From positions 28,549,848 to 28,613,847 of the forward strand of contig BRKX01000012.1 of assembly GCA_026008535.1 (NCBI GenBank): 64,000 bases of DNA, in the 5' to 3' direction. Source of the DNA: Perilla frutescens. Taxonomy: Eukaryota > Streptophyta > Magnoliopsida > Lamiales > Lamiaceae. The position numbers were made by a program, and so were the translations under genes. The notes under the pieces are model-generated. The model worked only from the letters and a program-made list of their open reading frames with translations. It searched no databases and was not told the DNA's origin. Shown here piece by piece: positions 1 to 12,543 of the stretch. The stretch's first letter is position 1. Each line of letters opens with the position of its first letter.

Positions 1-40
1 TTTCAACTATTTTGAGGATTTTTAAGCCAAGGATCAATAC

Positions 41-2824
41 CTTTCCAGTTATCTTGTTGTACATGGCCAAAACATCTTCTACAGTGGACTCAAAGTGTGT
101 TGATGGATCATAACTCTGCAATGTGACAAAATGAATTAAGTTTACAACAAAGATAATCTACTACTCATTTAAAGCAATGAAAAATCATGTTTATATGTCA
201 CTCTTACCATAGAAATATAACAATGGTCAGCATCACAGTCATTAGTAGGTTGATATCTGTCATAAGTTTCATAAAATATCTCATCAACTGGTCCAAGAAT
301 GTCCACCCCTGGCTTTAGCTCAGCCTCAGGGTTGTCTGTCTCGGCTTCTGTCAAAACGAAAGCTATATATTTCCCTTTTGGCGCCACGTTGTGGAAATAC
401 GAGCAGCAGAAGAGATACCTGAGGACATTGCAGATTAATATATAGGAGAAAACGGTGCAAGATACACGAGGAAATGTTCCTACATTGATCACAAATATAT
501 CTTAACATACATATCTGATTTACGCCCAAGTTGCTTCTGTGGGATGATAACTTGAGCTGAGTGAGACTCATGAGTGTCTGGGATCGGGTGGCTCATTATA
601 ATAACAGCACGGGCAACCTTCCCGACCTTCTCAACCTGCAATCGAAATTTAAAAAAAAGACAGATATATCCCTTTGCTGATCACTAACTAGCATCATTTA
701 TCTTGATTCATCAGTCATCTTAACTACTTCCAACTTGCTGAAAGTTACCTTTTCGGGTAAATATGAAGGGTCACAGACAACTTTCTTGCACTTAGCTGTT
801 TCTCCTTCAGATGTTACTCCAATCGTTGCTCCATTTTCATCAAATTCCACCTGCAAATTTCAAATTTAATTAGAACATCTCTGTATGTTCTTAGTGCCCA
901 GAATTTATAAAATTTAATTCTAGAAGTGGTTTTCATTGGAACTACCACGTCTCTTCGTGGAAGATTACCTTACAGTCTGGCTTGTTTAGCATGTAAGTCC
1001 CACCATAAACTGCGCTTAGACGTGCAAATGCCTGTCGATTAGAACATCACAGCAAGTCAGAACCAAAAATCGGTCTACTTATCAAAAGATAAAACAGAAA
1101 GAAGCAAACCTGAGGCAATTCTCCCAGTCCATACATTGGATAGATGTAAGGAGATCCGGATTGAAATCGTGCCAAAGACTCTGCATAAAGCTGTTTGATA
1201 GAAGAAAGCTCAAAACAAAATAATAACATTGCAATATCCAATTTGATGCTTTTGAGAAACTATGATATTTATTTTATTCAGATTGAACAACATAATAATA
1301 TAGACTACAACTTTATTGAATCTCCACCTTCATTCTCTTCACAAAATTCAGAGCTGGCTTGTCCAAGTAATCATCACTAAATTGCAGGGCTAGAGCATGG
1401 CCTATAAAATCAACTGTGTCGTCTTCCAGTTCATATTTTCTGCATGTTAAACCACATCATATCAAGGCCATCACTCAGAATTCAAACAGAAAAAAACAGC
1501 ATACAAATATAGTAATTCCCCTTTCCATTTTCAACATCACAAACAATTCATAGGTTCGGATCAGCTTCCATATATAGCAATGCATAAGTAGAAAAAGCTT
1601 ATTACGAGATGAGCTGTCTTGCTGTAGTTGTGTTCAAATCCATTCCATGGTGAGTCTTGGGATCACTCTCAACGAAGTCTTGAACAAAAAGGAAGAACTT
1701 GCGCGCGCGTCTTTTTTCAAATAGCCCCATCAGTGGGGATTTCAATGCCTCAACATCAGTTGCGGGAACCTTGTGGATCTGTTGAACAACTTTTGAGTAT
1801 AAGTTGAATGAGAAACATAAAACTAAGCAAAATTTCATTAGGCTAATCTAATGCAAGCATCACACCTTTCCTTTATTGTAGACAAAACTACCATCTACTG
1901 CCTTGAAGTTGAGGTACTTAGTCACATTTGCATGAATCAGTACACGAACCAAAGTCCCATTCGCCATCATGAACTAAAATAGTCAAATTTAAAAAATAAA
2001 AATAAAAATAACCATTTACAACATAGAAAACAAATAGGAAAAATAATTTGTCAAACCTACATATCATGAAATCAAATGTACCTTTGGGATCATATCGACG
2101 TTGTACTCTCTGCTTGCACCAAAAGACTCAGGCGGATGATCCTCGCCCCTGAAGCGCTTCCAGAGCTAGAGAATACGAAATCAAATGAAATATTACATTC
2201 GAATAACTCTGTTCAAAAATGCACTTGAGTTTGTTACTTTCAACTAGATAGCAAAAATGTATGTGAGATTGAACATGTGATGTATAGTAACATTTAAATG
2301 GAATCAGAAAAGTTTAATTTATTGTTCTCCTAAACTTACCTGAATCAAATTGAGAGAGGAAGACTCTCCTCCATAATAGTCATTTTTGTCCATATGTAGT
2401 ACCTATTTTGAAAAAACAAAAAGAATATTGAAACTTAATTGCGCAATGCTCAAAACATAATGATGTTTATTCAGAGTTACAATTCAAGAATATAATGATC
2501 ATTACATCCATCAATGGATACAACCAATTATAACCCAGATGCTCAAGACCATTCAAAAACAAACATATATATAAATATATTCCACTTTTTTGTTTCCCTT
2601 TTTGTATATATTGCAACGTATCTTGATATTGATATGAGATGAGAGACTCGAGTATGAAATGCAGATTAAAACTCTCCTGCAATGAAAGCAAAGAAAATTA
2701 TTAACGCAACATGAGGAGGGAGGAGTAATTAAGTTACTTTTAAGCCATCGACGGAGAGAAGGCCGCTGAGAATACATTCTTTAAGACCAGTGCCAAGAAC
2801 AATGACATCGTACTCTTCATCCAT
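41..2824 (-). CDS. GDI: Rab GDP-dissociation inhibitor (GDI), 3'-truncated by window edge
   Basis: Rab GDI extracts GDP-bound, prenylated Rab GTPases from membranes and recycles them through the cytosol. I joined twelve coding exons on the minus strand: 2738-2824, 2340-2402, 2082-2165, 1866-1973, 1606-1778, 1328-1439, 1110-1190, 969-1031, 749-850, 511-635, 208-418 and 41-115. Every junction has GT-AG borders and the phases agree, giving 428 residues. The N-terminus MDEEYDVIVLGTGLKECILS is the family's dinucleotide-fold-like segment, followed by LHMDKNDYYGGESSSLNL. Further family segments are LYAESLARFQSGSPYIYPMY and, near the C-terminus, LGPVDEIFYETYDRYQP. Plant GDIs are about 445 residues, so only one short last exon (about 17 residues) should lie beyond base 1. 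The frame is also open through the final donor at 35-40 to base 1, but that reading does not look like the usual acidic GDI tail. No internal stop is seen, so the gene looks functional. Confidence 0.96.
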
Positions 2825-3470
2825 ATCGATCAAATATTGATTTAATTTTTTCAACAACAAATTAATAAATCCAGAGAAAAAAGTAGTTACGTAAAAGATA
2901 AGCTCTGAGAAATGGAAGAATGTAAGAGAAGAAGAAGAATTAGTAATTAGTAACGGAAATGAAGATCGAAGAGCGCGGGAGATTTAGCAAAGAACGAGTC
3001 CTCGCCGCAGTTGATGGATTGGCTACACTAATTTTTTAACCGTACATATTAATTATTAAACACTCATCGAATTCAATTCGTTTTTAATCGTAAAAACCGT
3101 TATGTCCTGGCGGGGGGTAAATTATACTGGAATTGTTTGTTTAACTAGATTCCATCTACATATTTTATCGAAACAGCTATCAATATATATTGTCGGATTA
3201 CTGAATTTTTATTTTTATTAAAGTTATTAAAAATGGGTAATCCATCCGGATGAAATTCTACGTTCTCATACTATGCTCTTCTATCAAATTTCTTAATTTT
3301 TTCTTCAATTTCAATTTCAATTTCTTATTTCTTATTTTAATAATTCATTATTTCATCATTAGAATTTAAAAGTTTTTAAAAATTTTATTTATTAACAATT
3401 GTAAAATTAAATAAAGCGCAATAAAATGAAATTGAAGAAAAAAAAACAACGGATTGTATGCAACACGGTT
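2825..3470. promoter_or_regulatory. GDI 5' UTR and upstream intergenic region
   Basis: The stretch upstream of the GDI start codon (2824) is pyrimidine-rich when read on the minus strand, with CTT repeats around 2925-2940. This is typical of a plant 5' UTR. No convincing TATA box could be fixed. From about 3040 to 3470 the sequence becomes AT-rich and shows no coding signal. It ends at the first base of the CACTA-type element. Some sequence before 2900 could hold a UTR intron, which I cannot decide. Confidence 0.4.
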
Positions 3471-3480
3471 CACTACAAGA

Positions 3481-3720
3481 AAAAACCTAAATCGGACGAC
3501 AAAAATAGTCACGGAATTCATTTTATCATCATGGGCAACGGAATGAGCGACGGAACGATGACGGAACATCCGTCACTAACTTAACGACAAAATAATCCGT
3601 CGTTAAACGCCATAATTTAATTTTTGAATTTTATTTTTAAATTTAATGATAGAATAGCGACGGATTTTTCCGTCGCTACGTTAAATACGAAAAATCCGTC
3701 GTTAAAATTTTTTTTTAATT
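3481..3720. repeat. CACTA left subterminal repeats (cgacgga / tccgtcg)
   Basis: Short direct and inverted copies of cgacgga and tccgtcg are packed through this stretch. The inverse set lies at 13200-13420. The arrangement matches the subterminal repeats of En/Spm elements. The remaining part, 3720-4173, is low-complexity AT-rich sequence with no gene. Confidence 0.65.
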
Positions 3721-4178
3721 TTTTTTATTTTAACGACTGATATAGCTATTAAATATTTTCGTGGCTAAAATTAAATTTGATTTTTTAGTTTTTTTAATTT
3801 TTTAATTTTTTTAATTATTCAATTAATACTACGAATTTGAAATAATCAATTTATTTTATTCTTTCAATTTTTTAATTTTTTTATATTTTATATTATTTTT
3901 AAATTTTTTAACTTTTATTTTTTATTTTTCAATTACTACTAATTATAAATTTGAAATTAATATTTTTAATATTTTATCTTATATTTTTATTTTTTTTATT
4001 TTTTCAATATTTTATATTATTTTTTTTAATTTTTTAAATATTTTTATTTTAATATTTTATAATACTATAATATTTTAAAATATAATTATATTAAGTCATA
4101 TATTTTATACTTTTAATTTTGTTTTTGCATATGTTATGAATATATAATATTTGAGAAAATTAATTAAAATAATCTAAT

Positions 4179-4829
4179 TGTTGAAACCGTGGGTTTTATT
4201 TGTAACCATTATTTTGTTTATTTGGTTTGGATATGTTTTGTCTTTCTTTATTGTTTATTTGTACAGGAAGTAAAGGTGGTTGAGATATTTTAGGAACACA
4301 TGTGGTTGACCAAGTCTTAGAGGTTGAAATCAGAGATTGAGTCGTTCCTATATCTAAGGAAGTCGGTTGCTTGCAGCTAAAGTCAAGGAAGTAAAGATAA
4401 TGTGGAGATCGTGTGGTTATTTGGAGTAGAGCCCAAGATATTGTTTTTTTGTATAAATAGGGATCAGTTGTATTGTGATAGATACGGAGTCTTAGAGATA
4501 TACATTCAGAATATAGATCAAGTTTTTATTCTGCTGATTTTCTACTAGATTTGGTTAAGACAACTTTAGTCTCAACTTTCTGTGAAGGAAGAGATAAAGT
4601 ATCTTAATATTTTTAGTTAGTAATTTTCTAGTAGTGTTTTTGTAATTCACATTTTCTATATAGTGAAGATTTCGCCCTGAGGCATTTCATGAGATTATAG
4701 AATTATAATCTCGTGAAAATTTCAATCCATTGTTCTATTTCTAAATTTCCGCTGCGTATGCAAAGTTGTCTCAACTTTGGAGCCAACTTTAATCACAACT
4801 CTGTTAAAACCGAGAGTTCGATTTCTTCA
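4179..4829 (+). repeat. 5' LTR of element 1 (651 bp)
   Basis: The LTR runs from TG at 4179 to CA at 4829. A TATA box (gtataaatagg, about 4450) places the transcription start around 4480, so the U3/R border lies near there. The part 4552-4829 is repeated at 12544-12821. The LTR is followed at once by the primer-binding site. Confidence 0.85.
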
Positions 4830-4831
4830 AT

Positions 4832-4842
4832 TGGTATCAGAG
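4832..4842 (+). other. Primer-binding site of element 1
   Basis: TGGTATCAGAG is complementary to the 3' end of initiator methionine tRNA, the usual primer of plant Ty1/copia elements. It starts three bases after the LTR end. Confidence 0.9.
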
Positions 4843-4889
4843 AGCAGACACTTGACACACTAAGTGGTGATCCTGTTTTCGTAAGCACA

Positions 4890-5648
4890 ATGGATTGCAC
4901 GAACCCGTTGTTCAACAAACCTCCCGTTCTAGATGGTATGAACTATTCCTTCTGGAAAGTTCGAATGAGATCATGCATCAAATCGATTGATGCAAAAGCA
5001 TGGAATGCCGTACAAAAGACATGGACGCATCCTAAGACCGTGGATGCTGATGGAGATTCGTACCGTACCCCTCCGTCAGAATGGACCAGGGAACAAAATG
5101 AAGAAGCTACCTTCAATGATAAGGCACTCAACGCAATTCAATCCTCCTTAGATGTTCAAATGTTCAAACTCATAAGAAATTGTGAGTCGGCCAAGGAAGC
5201 GTGGGATATACTTCAGCAACATTGCGAAGGTGATGTTGGAATTAAAGAATCGAGGCATCGGATTCTTACCACGAAATTTGAAAACATGAAAATGGAGGAT
5301 GATGAAACCGTTGGAGATTACTGCAACAAGCTGCTTGAAATAGCAAACGAATGCACTGATCTTGGTGATCCGATCACAAAAAAAAGGTTAGTCTCAAAAG
5401 TCCTGAGGACACTAACACCTCGTTTTGACATGAAGGTAGTTGCAATTGATACGACTTCGAATACTGGGTGCCTGGACTTTACTAAACTGATGAATGATTT
5501 GAAGACCTTCGAGATGGAATTGAATGAAAAAGGTGGACATAAGAAGAAGGGAATTGCCTTGACTGTCGGGACAACTTCAAAGTCAACCTCAGCTTATGAT
5601 GAAGAAGAGGATGAAGATCTTGAAGAAATCAATGAAAAAAAATCCTGA
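4890..5648 (+). pseudogene. Element 1 gag (capsid/UBN2 part)
   Basis: Gag forms the cytoplasmic virus-like particle of the retrotransposon. The first fitting ATG is at 4890. The protein opens MDCTNPLFNKPPVLDG and contains the copia gag pattern NYSFWKVRMR and AKEAWDILQQHCEG (DUF4219/UBN2 type). The frame ends at a TGA (5646-5648) just after a run of eight A at about 5635. Shifting one base there opens a frame that continues into pol, so a homopolymer indel probably caused the break. A further in-frame TAA lies at 5707-5709. The open reading that starts earlier, inside the LTR, is not meaningful. Confidence 0.85.
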
Positions 5649-5709
5649 CTATGCTCTTCTTACCAGAAGGCTTAACACTCTCATTCGAGCTAGTAGAGGG
5701 AAACAATAA

Positions 5710-8193
5710 AATGGAGGTGGTGAACAACGCAAGCCTCGAAATGATTCTTCCAGATCCTTGGTTCTCTATGAAAGAATGAACACACCTGGAAAGGAACCAA
5801 AGATCATAAAACGTGCTGCATCAGACCATTTCAGACCAAAGGAAGTGAAAGTCTTCTCTACTGTTCAATGTTATGAGTGTAAAGGATATGGGCACTTTGC
5901 AAATGAGTGTCCAAACACTTTTAGAAAACTTGGAAAACAAGTTAATTTCCTATCTCTGAGTGACAGTGAACTAGACACTTCAGGGATTTATGTAGAGGAG
6001 ATACCAGATGATGCACCTAAAGAGCACGCAGCCTTAACTGCAGTATGTGTTGAAGAGAATAAGTCAAGTCACACTGAAGTTGAGATAACTTCTGAAAGGT
6101 ATGATGAGTCTTATTACAAAACTCTTTTTTGTTTCAACACTGTTATAGCTACTGCAGATGAGGAGGAAGAAGTCTCTGAAGAAGAAACATTGGAGTTACT
6201 AGTAAAGATGCAAGGACTCTACAAAGAGTTATATTTAAAATGGAGCAAACAATGCAAAGTGGTCGAATCACTTAATGAGGAAAGCACTATTCAGAAAGCA
6301 TCACTGGCAAAGCTGGAAGTAATGCTGACAAAGAAAGATGCTGAGATTGACAATATGAGGATCCAGCTCAACCATGCAAATGAGACTTTCAAAAGACTCA
6401 ACACCGGTACTTCCAAGCTAGATGAGGTTCATGTTCAAACTCAGGTAACTTCACATGGGATAGGCTATGATAAAAGTATGAAGTCTGCTTTTACACAAAT
6501 CATGTCTACCCATGGAAAACCATTTGTAAAAGCAACAGAAGCTCCCTCCACCTCGTCTATAAGAAGGAAACGTAGGAGGTACATTTGTCACTACTATTTT
6601 CTTCCGGGTCACATCAAGCCATTCTGTCACAGATTCTTGCAGGAACATCAGAAGGAGATGCATCTGAGGAAACAACTGTCAAATCCTATTCTAGCAGACA
6701 AAGGGAATAAGTCCAAGAAATTGGTATGGAGACGAAAAGTTACCTCCACAGTTACCTGCCAAGTGGTCTTCACTGCATTAACTGTTGATAACTTAACAAC
6801 TTGGTACTTTGATAGCGGGTGCTCACGCCACATGACGGGTTCTAGATGTTACCTATCAAACTATCAAAGAGTCAATGGTAGCGAAGTAACCTTTGGTAGA
6901 GGATCCAATGGCAAGATTGTGGGATGTGGTACCTTGGACAGTCCTGGTCTCCCAAAACTGGCCAATGTATCACATGTTGAAGGACTGACTGAAAATCTAA
7001 TAAGCATCAGTCAACTCTGTGATGACAACTTCAGCGTCATCTTTGATAAAGAGAGGTGCACTGTGATGGACAACAATGGGAACCATGTGATTTCAGGGGT
7101 AAGATCTTCCAATAATATCTATGAGACCAACAGAAACAGTTGTCTAAGTGCGCAGGTGAATGAGGTGCAGCTTTGGCATCAAAAATTGGGACACACCAAC
7201 TTCCGTAACATGAAGAATCTCCAAAGACTAAATGCTATCCTAGGTGTTCCCAAGTTGAACATTGCAAGTCCTAGTCTTTACGGAGATTGTCAAAAAGGAA
7301 AACAAGTCAAAGCATCGCACCCTGTTGTGACAACTGCTGAGAGACCTTTCTCAACTCAAAGCTGCTTCGAACTTCTACATATGGATCTTATGGGACCAGC
7401 TGAAGTTGAAAGTCTTGGAGGTAAATGGTATTCCTTTGTAATTGTAGATGATCTATCTAGGTATACTTGGGTAAAATTTTTGAGAAACAAGGGTGAAACA
7501 TATGATTCCTTCTTGGAGTTATATGCTAAGATCAAAAATTTTTACCACACTTGTATCAAGAGACTAAGATCAGATCATGGGAGGGAGTTTGAGAATATTC
7601 AACTCCTCAACTTCTGCACGAAAGAAGGAATCCATCATGAGTACTCATCACCAAAGACACCCCAGCAAAATGGTGTGGCCGAGCGAAAGAATAGAACCCT
7701 ACAAGAGATGGCAACTGTGATGCTACATTCAAAGAAGTTGGCCAAACGGTTTTGGGCTGAAGCTTTAAACACTGCATGCCATGTAAGTAACCGAGTTAAC
7801 TTAAGAACCGGAACCACCATGACGTCATATGAGATTCTTAATGGTAAAAAACCCAACCTTAAATATCTGCATGTCTTTGGTTGTGTTTGTTACATATTGA
7901 ATGATAGGGACTATCTATACAAGTTTGACCCTAAAAGTGACAAAGGTGTATTCATTGGTTATTCCCTCAACAATCACGCTTACCGTGTGTATAACCTCAG
8001 GACCAAAACTGTAATGGAGAGTGTGAATGTGAGGTTTGATGATTTGGCCAGTCTTTATACTCCCACTGATGATACTGACGGTGTAATTGAGATACAGGGA
8101 AGTACAAGTACTACAGAAGCAGAACAAGTTGACCATGAAGTTGAGCCCACTTCAGACACACCTCCTGATGAACCTGAATCTGATCATGAGTAA
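5710..8193 (+). pseudogene. Element 1 gag C-terminus, protease and integrase
   Basis: The frame holds, in order: a CCHC zinc knuckle (CYECKGYGHFANEC, near 5870), a coiled-coil-like acidic stretch (about 6150-6400), the aspartic protease (YFDSGCSRHMTG, near 6805, with catalytic DSG), the GAG-pre-integrase motif (LWHQKLGH, near 7171), and the integrase core. The integrase acidic residues are D in HMDLMGP, D in RSDHGREF and E in GVAERKNR. The TAA at 8191-8193 is a single in-frame stop, and the same frame stays open beyond it into reverse transcriptase. Integrase ahead of RT proves the Ty1/copia type. Confidence 0.93.
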
Positions 8194-9534
8194 GAAGGAT
8201 CATATATCACTGTACAAGGGAGTGCAAGAAGGGACCCACCGAAAAGAATTCACAAAGATCATCCAATAGACCAAGTCATTGGAGATGTTAACGAAGGGGT
8301 CCGAACAAGAGGAAAGACAATTGCCAATTACAAGGAAATGGTAAGGATGGTGTGTTTATCATGTGTCATACATGAAGTTAGCACGATTGTGTTCTTGTCC
8401 ATGATTGAACCCAAGAATGCTGCTGAAGCCTTGAAGGATGAATTTTGGATTAGTGCAATGCAAGCCGAGTTACTTGAGTTCGTGAGGAACAAAGTCTGGA
8501 CACTTGTGCCCAGACCTTCTAGAGTAAATGTTATTGGAACTAAGTGGATATTCAAAAATAAAACTGATGAATTTGAGAATATCATTAGAAATAAGGCTCG
8601 CTTAGTTGCCCAAGGATATACTCAGGTAGAAGGCATAGACTATGATGAAACTTTTACCCCGGTTGCACGTATAGAGTCGATTAGGCTTTTATTTGCTATT
8701 GCATGTTATCTCAACATCACCCTTCACCAGATGAATGTTAAAGCAGCTTTTCTCAATGGAGTTTTAGAAGAAGAGGCGTATGTGGAACAGCCCAAAGGAT
8801 TTGAAGATCCAACAAAGCCCGATCATGTTTACAAGCTACACAAGGCCCTTTATGGACTAAAGCAAGCTCCTAGAGCTTGGTATAGTCGGTTAACCGAATT
8901 TTTGCTTGATTTTGGTTTCTACAGGGGACATGCGGACATAACACTCTTTCTAAAAAGGGAGAACAACTTTCTAACGATAGCTCAAATCTATGTCGATGAC
9001 ATAGTATTTGGGTCAACTAGTGAGAAAGCTTTGAAAGAGTTCGTGGAAGCCATGTCTACCTCTTTCGAGATGAGTATGGTTGGGGAACTTAGCAACTTTC
9101 TCGGACTTCAAGTCAAGCAAAAGGAAAATGGAGTTTTCGTCTCTCAGACGAAATATGCAAAGAATCTTGTGAAGAAGTTTGGATTAGAAACTGCAAAGCA
9201 TATGAGAACCCCCATGAGCACAACTGAGAAACTTTCGAAAGATGCAGTTGGGCCTGAAGTTGACCCAACTTTGTACAAATCGATGATCGGAAGTCTTCTG
9301 TACCTGACTGCAAGCCGACCAGATATCATGTACAGCGTATGTGCATGTGCTCATTTTCAGTCATGCCCAAAGGAAGAGCATCTAAAAGCAGTAAAAAAGA
9401 TCATTCGATACGTTGCTGGCACTTGTGAACTAGGACTTTGGTTCACAAAAGACACAACCACAGATCTTGTTGGCTACAGTGATGCCGACTGGGCTGGTGA
9501 AATTGATGATCGGAGAAGCACAAGTGGAGGATGA
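8194..9534 (+). pseudogene. Element 1 reverse transcriptase
   Basis: The copia RT domain begins near WTLVPRPSRVNVIGTKWIFK (8498) and continues through ARLVAQGYTQ, GLKQAPRAWY and the catalytic IYVDDIVFGS (about 8987). It then passes LGLQVKQKENGVFVSQTKYA and ends in the RNase H start YSDADWAGEIDDRRSTSGG. The stop at 9532-9534 (TGA) interrupts the frame where the family has a cysteine codon. The reading frame is the same as that of the protease-integrase part, so only point stops separate them. The enzyme copies element RNA into DNA in the cytoplasmic particle. Confidence 0.93.
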
Positions 9535-9930
9535 TGTTACTTAGGAAACAATCTCATCTCTTGGCACAGTAAAAAGTAAAATTATATCTCATTGTCCACA
9601 GCTGAGTCCGAATATGTGGCTGCCGGGAGCTGCTCTACTCAATTAATATGGCTGAAGTCGATGCTAGATGATTATGGCTTGAAAAGTAATTCCTTGGTGA
9701 TGCTCTGTGATAATACAAGTGCCATCAACCTTGCAAAGAACCCCGTTCATCACTCCAAATCCAAGCACATTCATTTAAGGTATCACTTTATTAGAGATTT
9801 AGTTGAAAATAAGTTATTAAAGTTAGAGTATATTAGTATAGATAATCAACTGGCTGATTTATTTACAAAAGCTTTAAGCTATGGGAGATTCTCAATTTTG
9901 AGAAAATCTCTTGGCTTATGTATGATGTGA
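9535..9930 (+). pseudogene. Element 1 RNase H
   Basis: This is the C-terminal RNase H of pol. After the TGA at 9532 and a second in-frame TAA at 9577-9579 (family: glutamine, so a likely C-to-T change) the frame reads STAESEYVAAGS, CDNTSAINLAKNPVHHSK and DNQLADLFTKAL, the standard copia end. The active-site D (YSDADWAG) lies upstream in the previous segment. The protein ends naturally at 9928-9930. Confidence 0.9.
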
Positions 9931-10478
9931 TACCGTTTGTTGGCCCGACTGTTGTCACAACTTTTGGTGTATCATAGTTAACTGTGAAGTTGAGCAGATT
10001 CGAGGATGAAAAAGCCTATTTTTGGCGAAACCATGATTGTTCTTATAAAATCATATAACTAGATCAAAGATCTTAGATAAATGATTCTTATGAGATTCTT
10101 TTGGTTATTCATCTATTCATCATCTGTTTCTCTTTGTTAATAAGTTTTCTATGATGTATCAAAAGTTTGCTAATAGGTATATTTTTGGTGACAATAGTTG
10201 GATAATTATTAAAAAAAAATAAAAAATCCGGGAAAATTTTGAAAGTCAGTTGAATGTATCTGGAAGTGAATCTTACTCTATCTTTAATATCTGGTTTAAC
10301 TGTATCTTTAATATATTGATTCCTATTTATTTGGAAGCGGGTATCTATCAAATATAGTTATATTCTTCCATTTTAACTTTATAAGGTCGCTCTCACCTAG
10401 ATTCTCTCATTTCTTTTCCTGTTTCAAACCCTTCATCTTCTTTCATCCTCAAACCGTTTCGTCTTCATCATTTCCACC
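9931..10478. other. Spacer between pol and envelope-like ORF of element 1
   Basis: About 550 bases without a coding signal. Sireviruses have a non-coding gap at this place. The run of A at 10210-10222 and the pyrimidine-rich stretch before the next ATG (10380-10478) are the only visible features. The pyrimidine stretch resembles a 5' leader and could serve a separate mRNA. Confidence 0.5.
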
Positions 10479-12416
10479 ATGGATTCTGAGAAAATGAAGA
10501 AGATTCAAGAATTGCTCTGCGATCCTGAAGCCTCAGCCTATCTTCGTCATCTCACTACTTTTCCCCCTCAGCCACCACAAATCTTCTCCCCGCCACAATT
10601 ATCAAATCCCTTTCGATTCTTGTCCCCAGATTCCACTCCAATCCTCCGACCTAAAGTCTTTGTGTCTTCTTCGAGAGGAAACTCACCAATGGAAATTTCT
10701 CCAGAAATAGCGAGTTGCTCAGAAGTCCAATCGCAACCTCTCGCTCTACCGGCTACATCTCCGACGATTTCTCCATCTCAAGCCATAATTATAGCCCCTG
10801 ATGGCGTAATTATGCCACCTCTTGACACTCCCATCTTCTCTGAAGGGCCTCTCGACACTCCGGTGCTTGTCGAGGAATCTCTTGTACCCCTTTTCCCTTC
10901 TGATGAAGGAAATCCTCATATTGGAGGGCCCATTGAAGTGCCTTTCTCGGAAATGGAACAAGATCTGCAAGAAGAAGAATTGGAGAAAACAAAGTCTCCT
11001 CTGAAGAAAAAGTCTGTTAAAGCCAAACGGATTCCTCCACCCTGCCGGTCTCGACAATTGCATTTTACCGGCAGCTCCTCTAGAACCCAAGAAGGCCCCA
11101 TTGAAATCATCTCCGAACCAGATGAAGAAGATAGTGAAAGGTCTTCAGAGAAAAGACAGGCAGAAACTCATGTTGGTGGGTCTGAAGACAAAAGGGAGGA
11201 AACGGACTCTGAAGCTGAGCTTGAAGTTGCCTCTACTGTTTCAAAGAAGGGAAAGAGGAAAGTGTTGACCTCTCCCTCTTCAAGAGGAAAAGGAAGCAAG
11301 ATTCGTTCCTCAAAACGAGCAAAGATGGCTTTTGACCCAGATGAAGAAGCTGCTCTTTCAGAATCTGATTTAGAGGTATCGAAATCTGAATCTCAGTTAT
11401 TCTATTCTGATGCTGCTAAGAAGAATTGGGAATTTTTTAAAAATCGAGAAATTTTAAATGATAGGGCAGTTGATGTTAAGGATTTTGAGAAACATAATTT
11501 GGTTGCTTTTCTGAAGAAAAGGAGGGTTTGGGGTAGTGTTTCATGTGCTAAGCCTTATGTGGCTGAGATTGTGCGTTTGTTTTATGCAAATTTATCTTCG
11601 GAGTTTGGGAACCCCTCATCCAAACGGTTTGGGAAGGTGTTTGTTAGGGGGAGTATTTACAGTTTCACTCCAGCAAAGATTAACAAATTTTTAAGTCTTC
11701 CAAATGTTTCTATAACTAATGGTGAAGTAGATGAAGATCTTGAAATCAAGATGGCAGATGTGCTAACTGGGGGTAGAGCTGATGTGTGGCATGGTAAGAA
11801 GGTTAACAGAATTGCCTCTGCCCTCACATCCCTCTTTTCTACTTTGCACAAAATTTCAGTTAGCAATTAGATTCCTACTTCAAATTCCATCGTTGTTCCC
11901 TTGGAGCATGTTTCTCTTCTGTACAAGTTATACATGAATGAAAAAATCAATTTAGGCAGTCTTATGTTCTCTGCTATTGCTGAAGTTGCCATGACTAAGA
12001 GCAACAAGAAACTTGTGTTGCCTTCTCTTATCTTTAACATGTTGGTTGAACAAGGTTTTAAGCCCAAGAAGAGAGATGTGTTCACTCCTCGCCTCACTTT
12101 TCAGACCGTGCAGAAACTTTTTCTCACAGATTCAAGAGTTGTGGATCTGCCTTGGGTAAATGAGGAAGAAGTTGTTCCACAATCTCCTGGACTTCGCTGC
12201 TCTATTCCTGTCTTTGTTTTGCAGGAGCAGATTGAGCTTTACACTGCTCAGATAGAGATCTTTGCCAAGCAACGAAGAGTATTCCAGCGCCTTCTTTCTT
12301 CCCAAAAAGGGGGAGAAACTGGTGGAGAAGGGAGTAGCAGAGGCAAAAGAGTTGCAGCAAGTGAAGAGGAGGAATCTGAGGAAACTGATGAGCAAGAGGA
12401 GGAGGGGGAGACATAG
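10479..12416 (+). pseudogene. Envelope-like third ORF of element 1 (one in-frame stop)
   Basis: A long ORF starts at the ATG at 10479 (context accATGg) and runs in one frame to 12416, broken only by a TAG at 11868-11870. It would be about 645 codons. The N-terminal half is proline, serine and acid rich and looks disordered, with basic stretches (KKKSVKAKR, KKGKRKVL). From about residue 315 a folded part follows (VSCAKPYVAEIVRLFYANLS, KVFVRGSIYSFTPAKINKFL). This resembles what is annotated in many plant genomes as 'putative plant transposon protein' or 'envelope-like protein', often in Sireviruses. The C-terminus is glutamate rich. I see no clear signal peptide or membrane segment, so an envelope role is only a name by position. 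Confidence 0.75.
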
Positions 12417-12543
12417 AGGAAGAAAAGGAGAAGGAAGACTGCAGACTGTTGCAGTTTGTTTTGCTATGTTTATCAAAACAATTTCTCAGAATTATATGTT
12501 TATGTTGTGTTTTGACACTTTTATTTTATGTTTTTTTTTATGA

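Noticed and set aside
1..40. Read-through of the GDI frame beyond exon 12
   Set aside because: The frame stays open, but a good GT donor lies at 39-40 on the gene strand and the read-through residues do not resemble the acidic tail of GDI. The last exon is probably outside the window.
4713..4889. Upstream extension of the element 1 gag frame into the LTR
   Set aside because: It starts at a non-ATG codon and crosses the LTR end and primer-binding site. The first plausible start is 4890.
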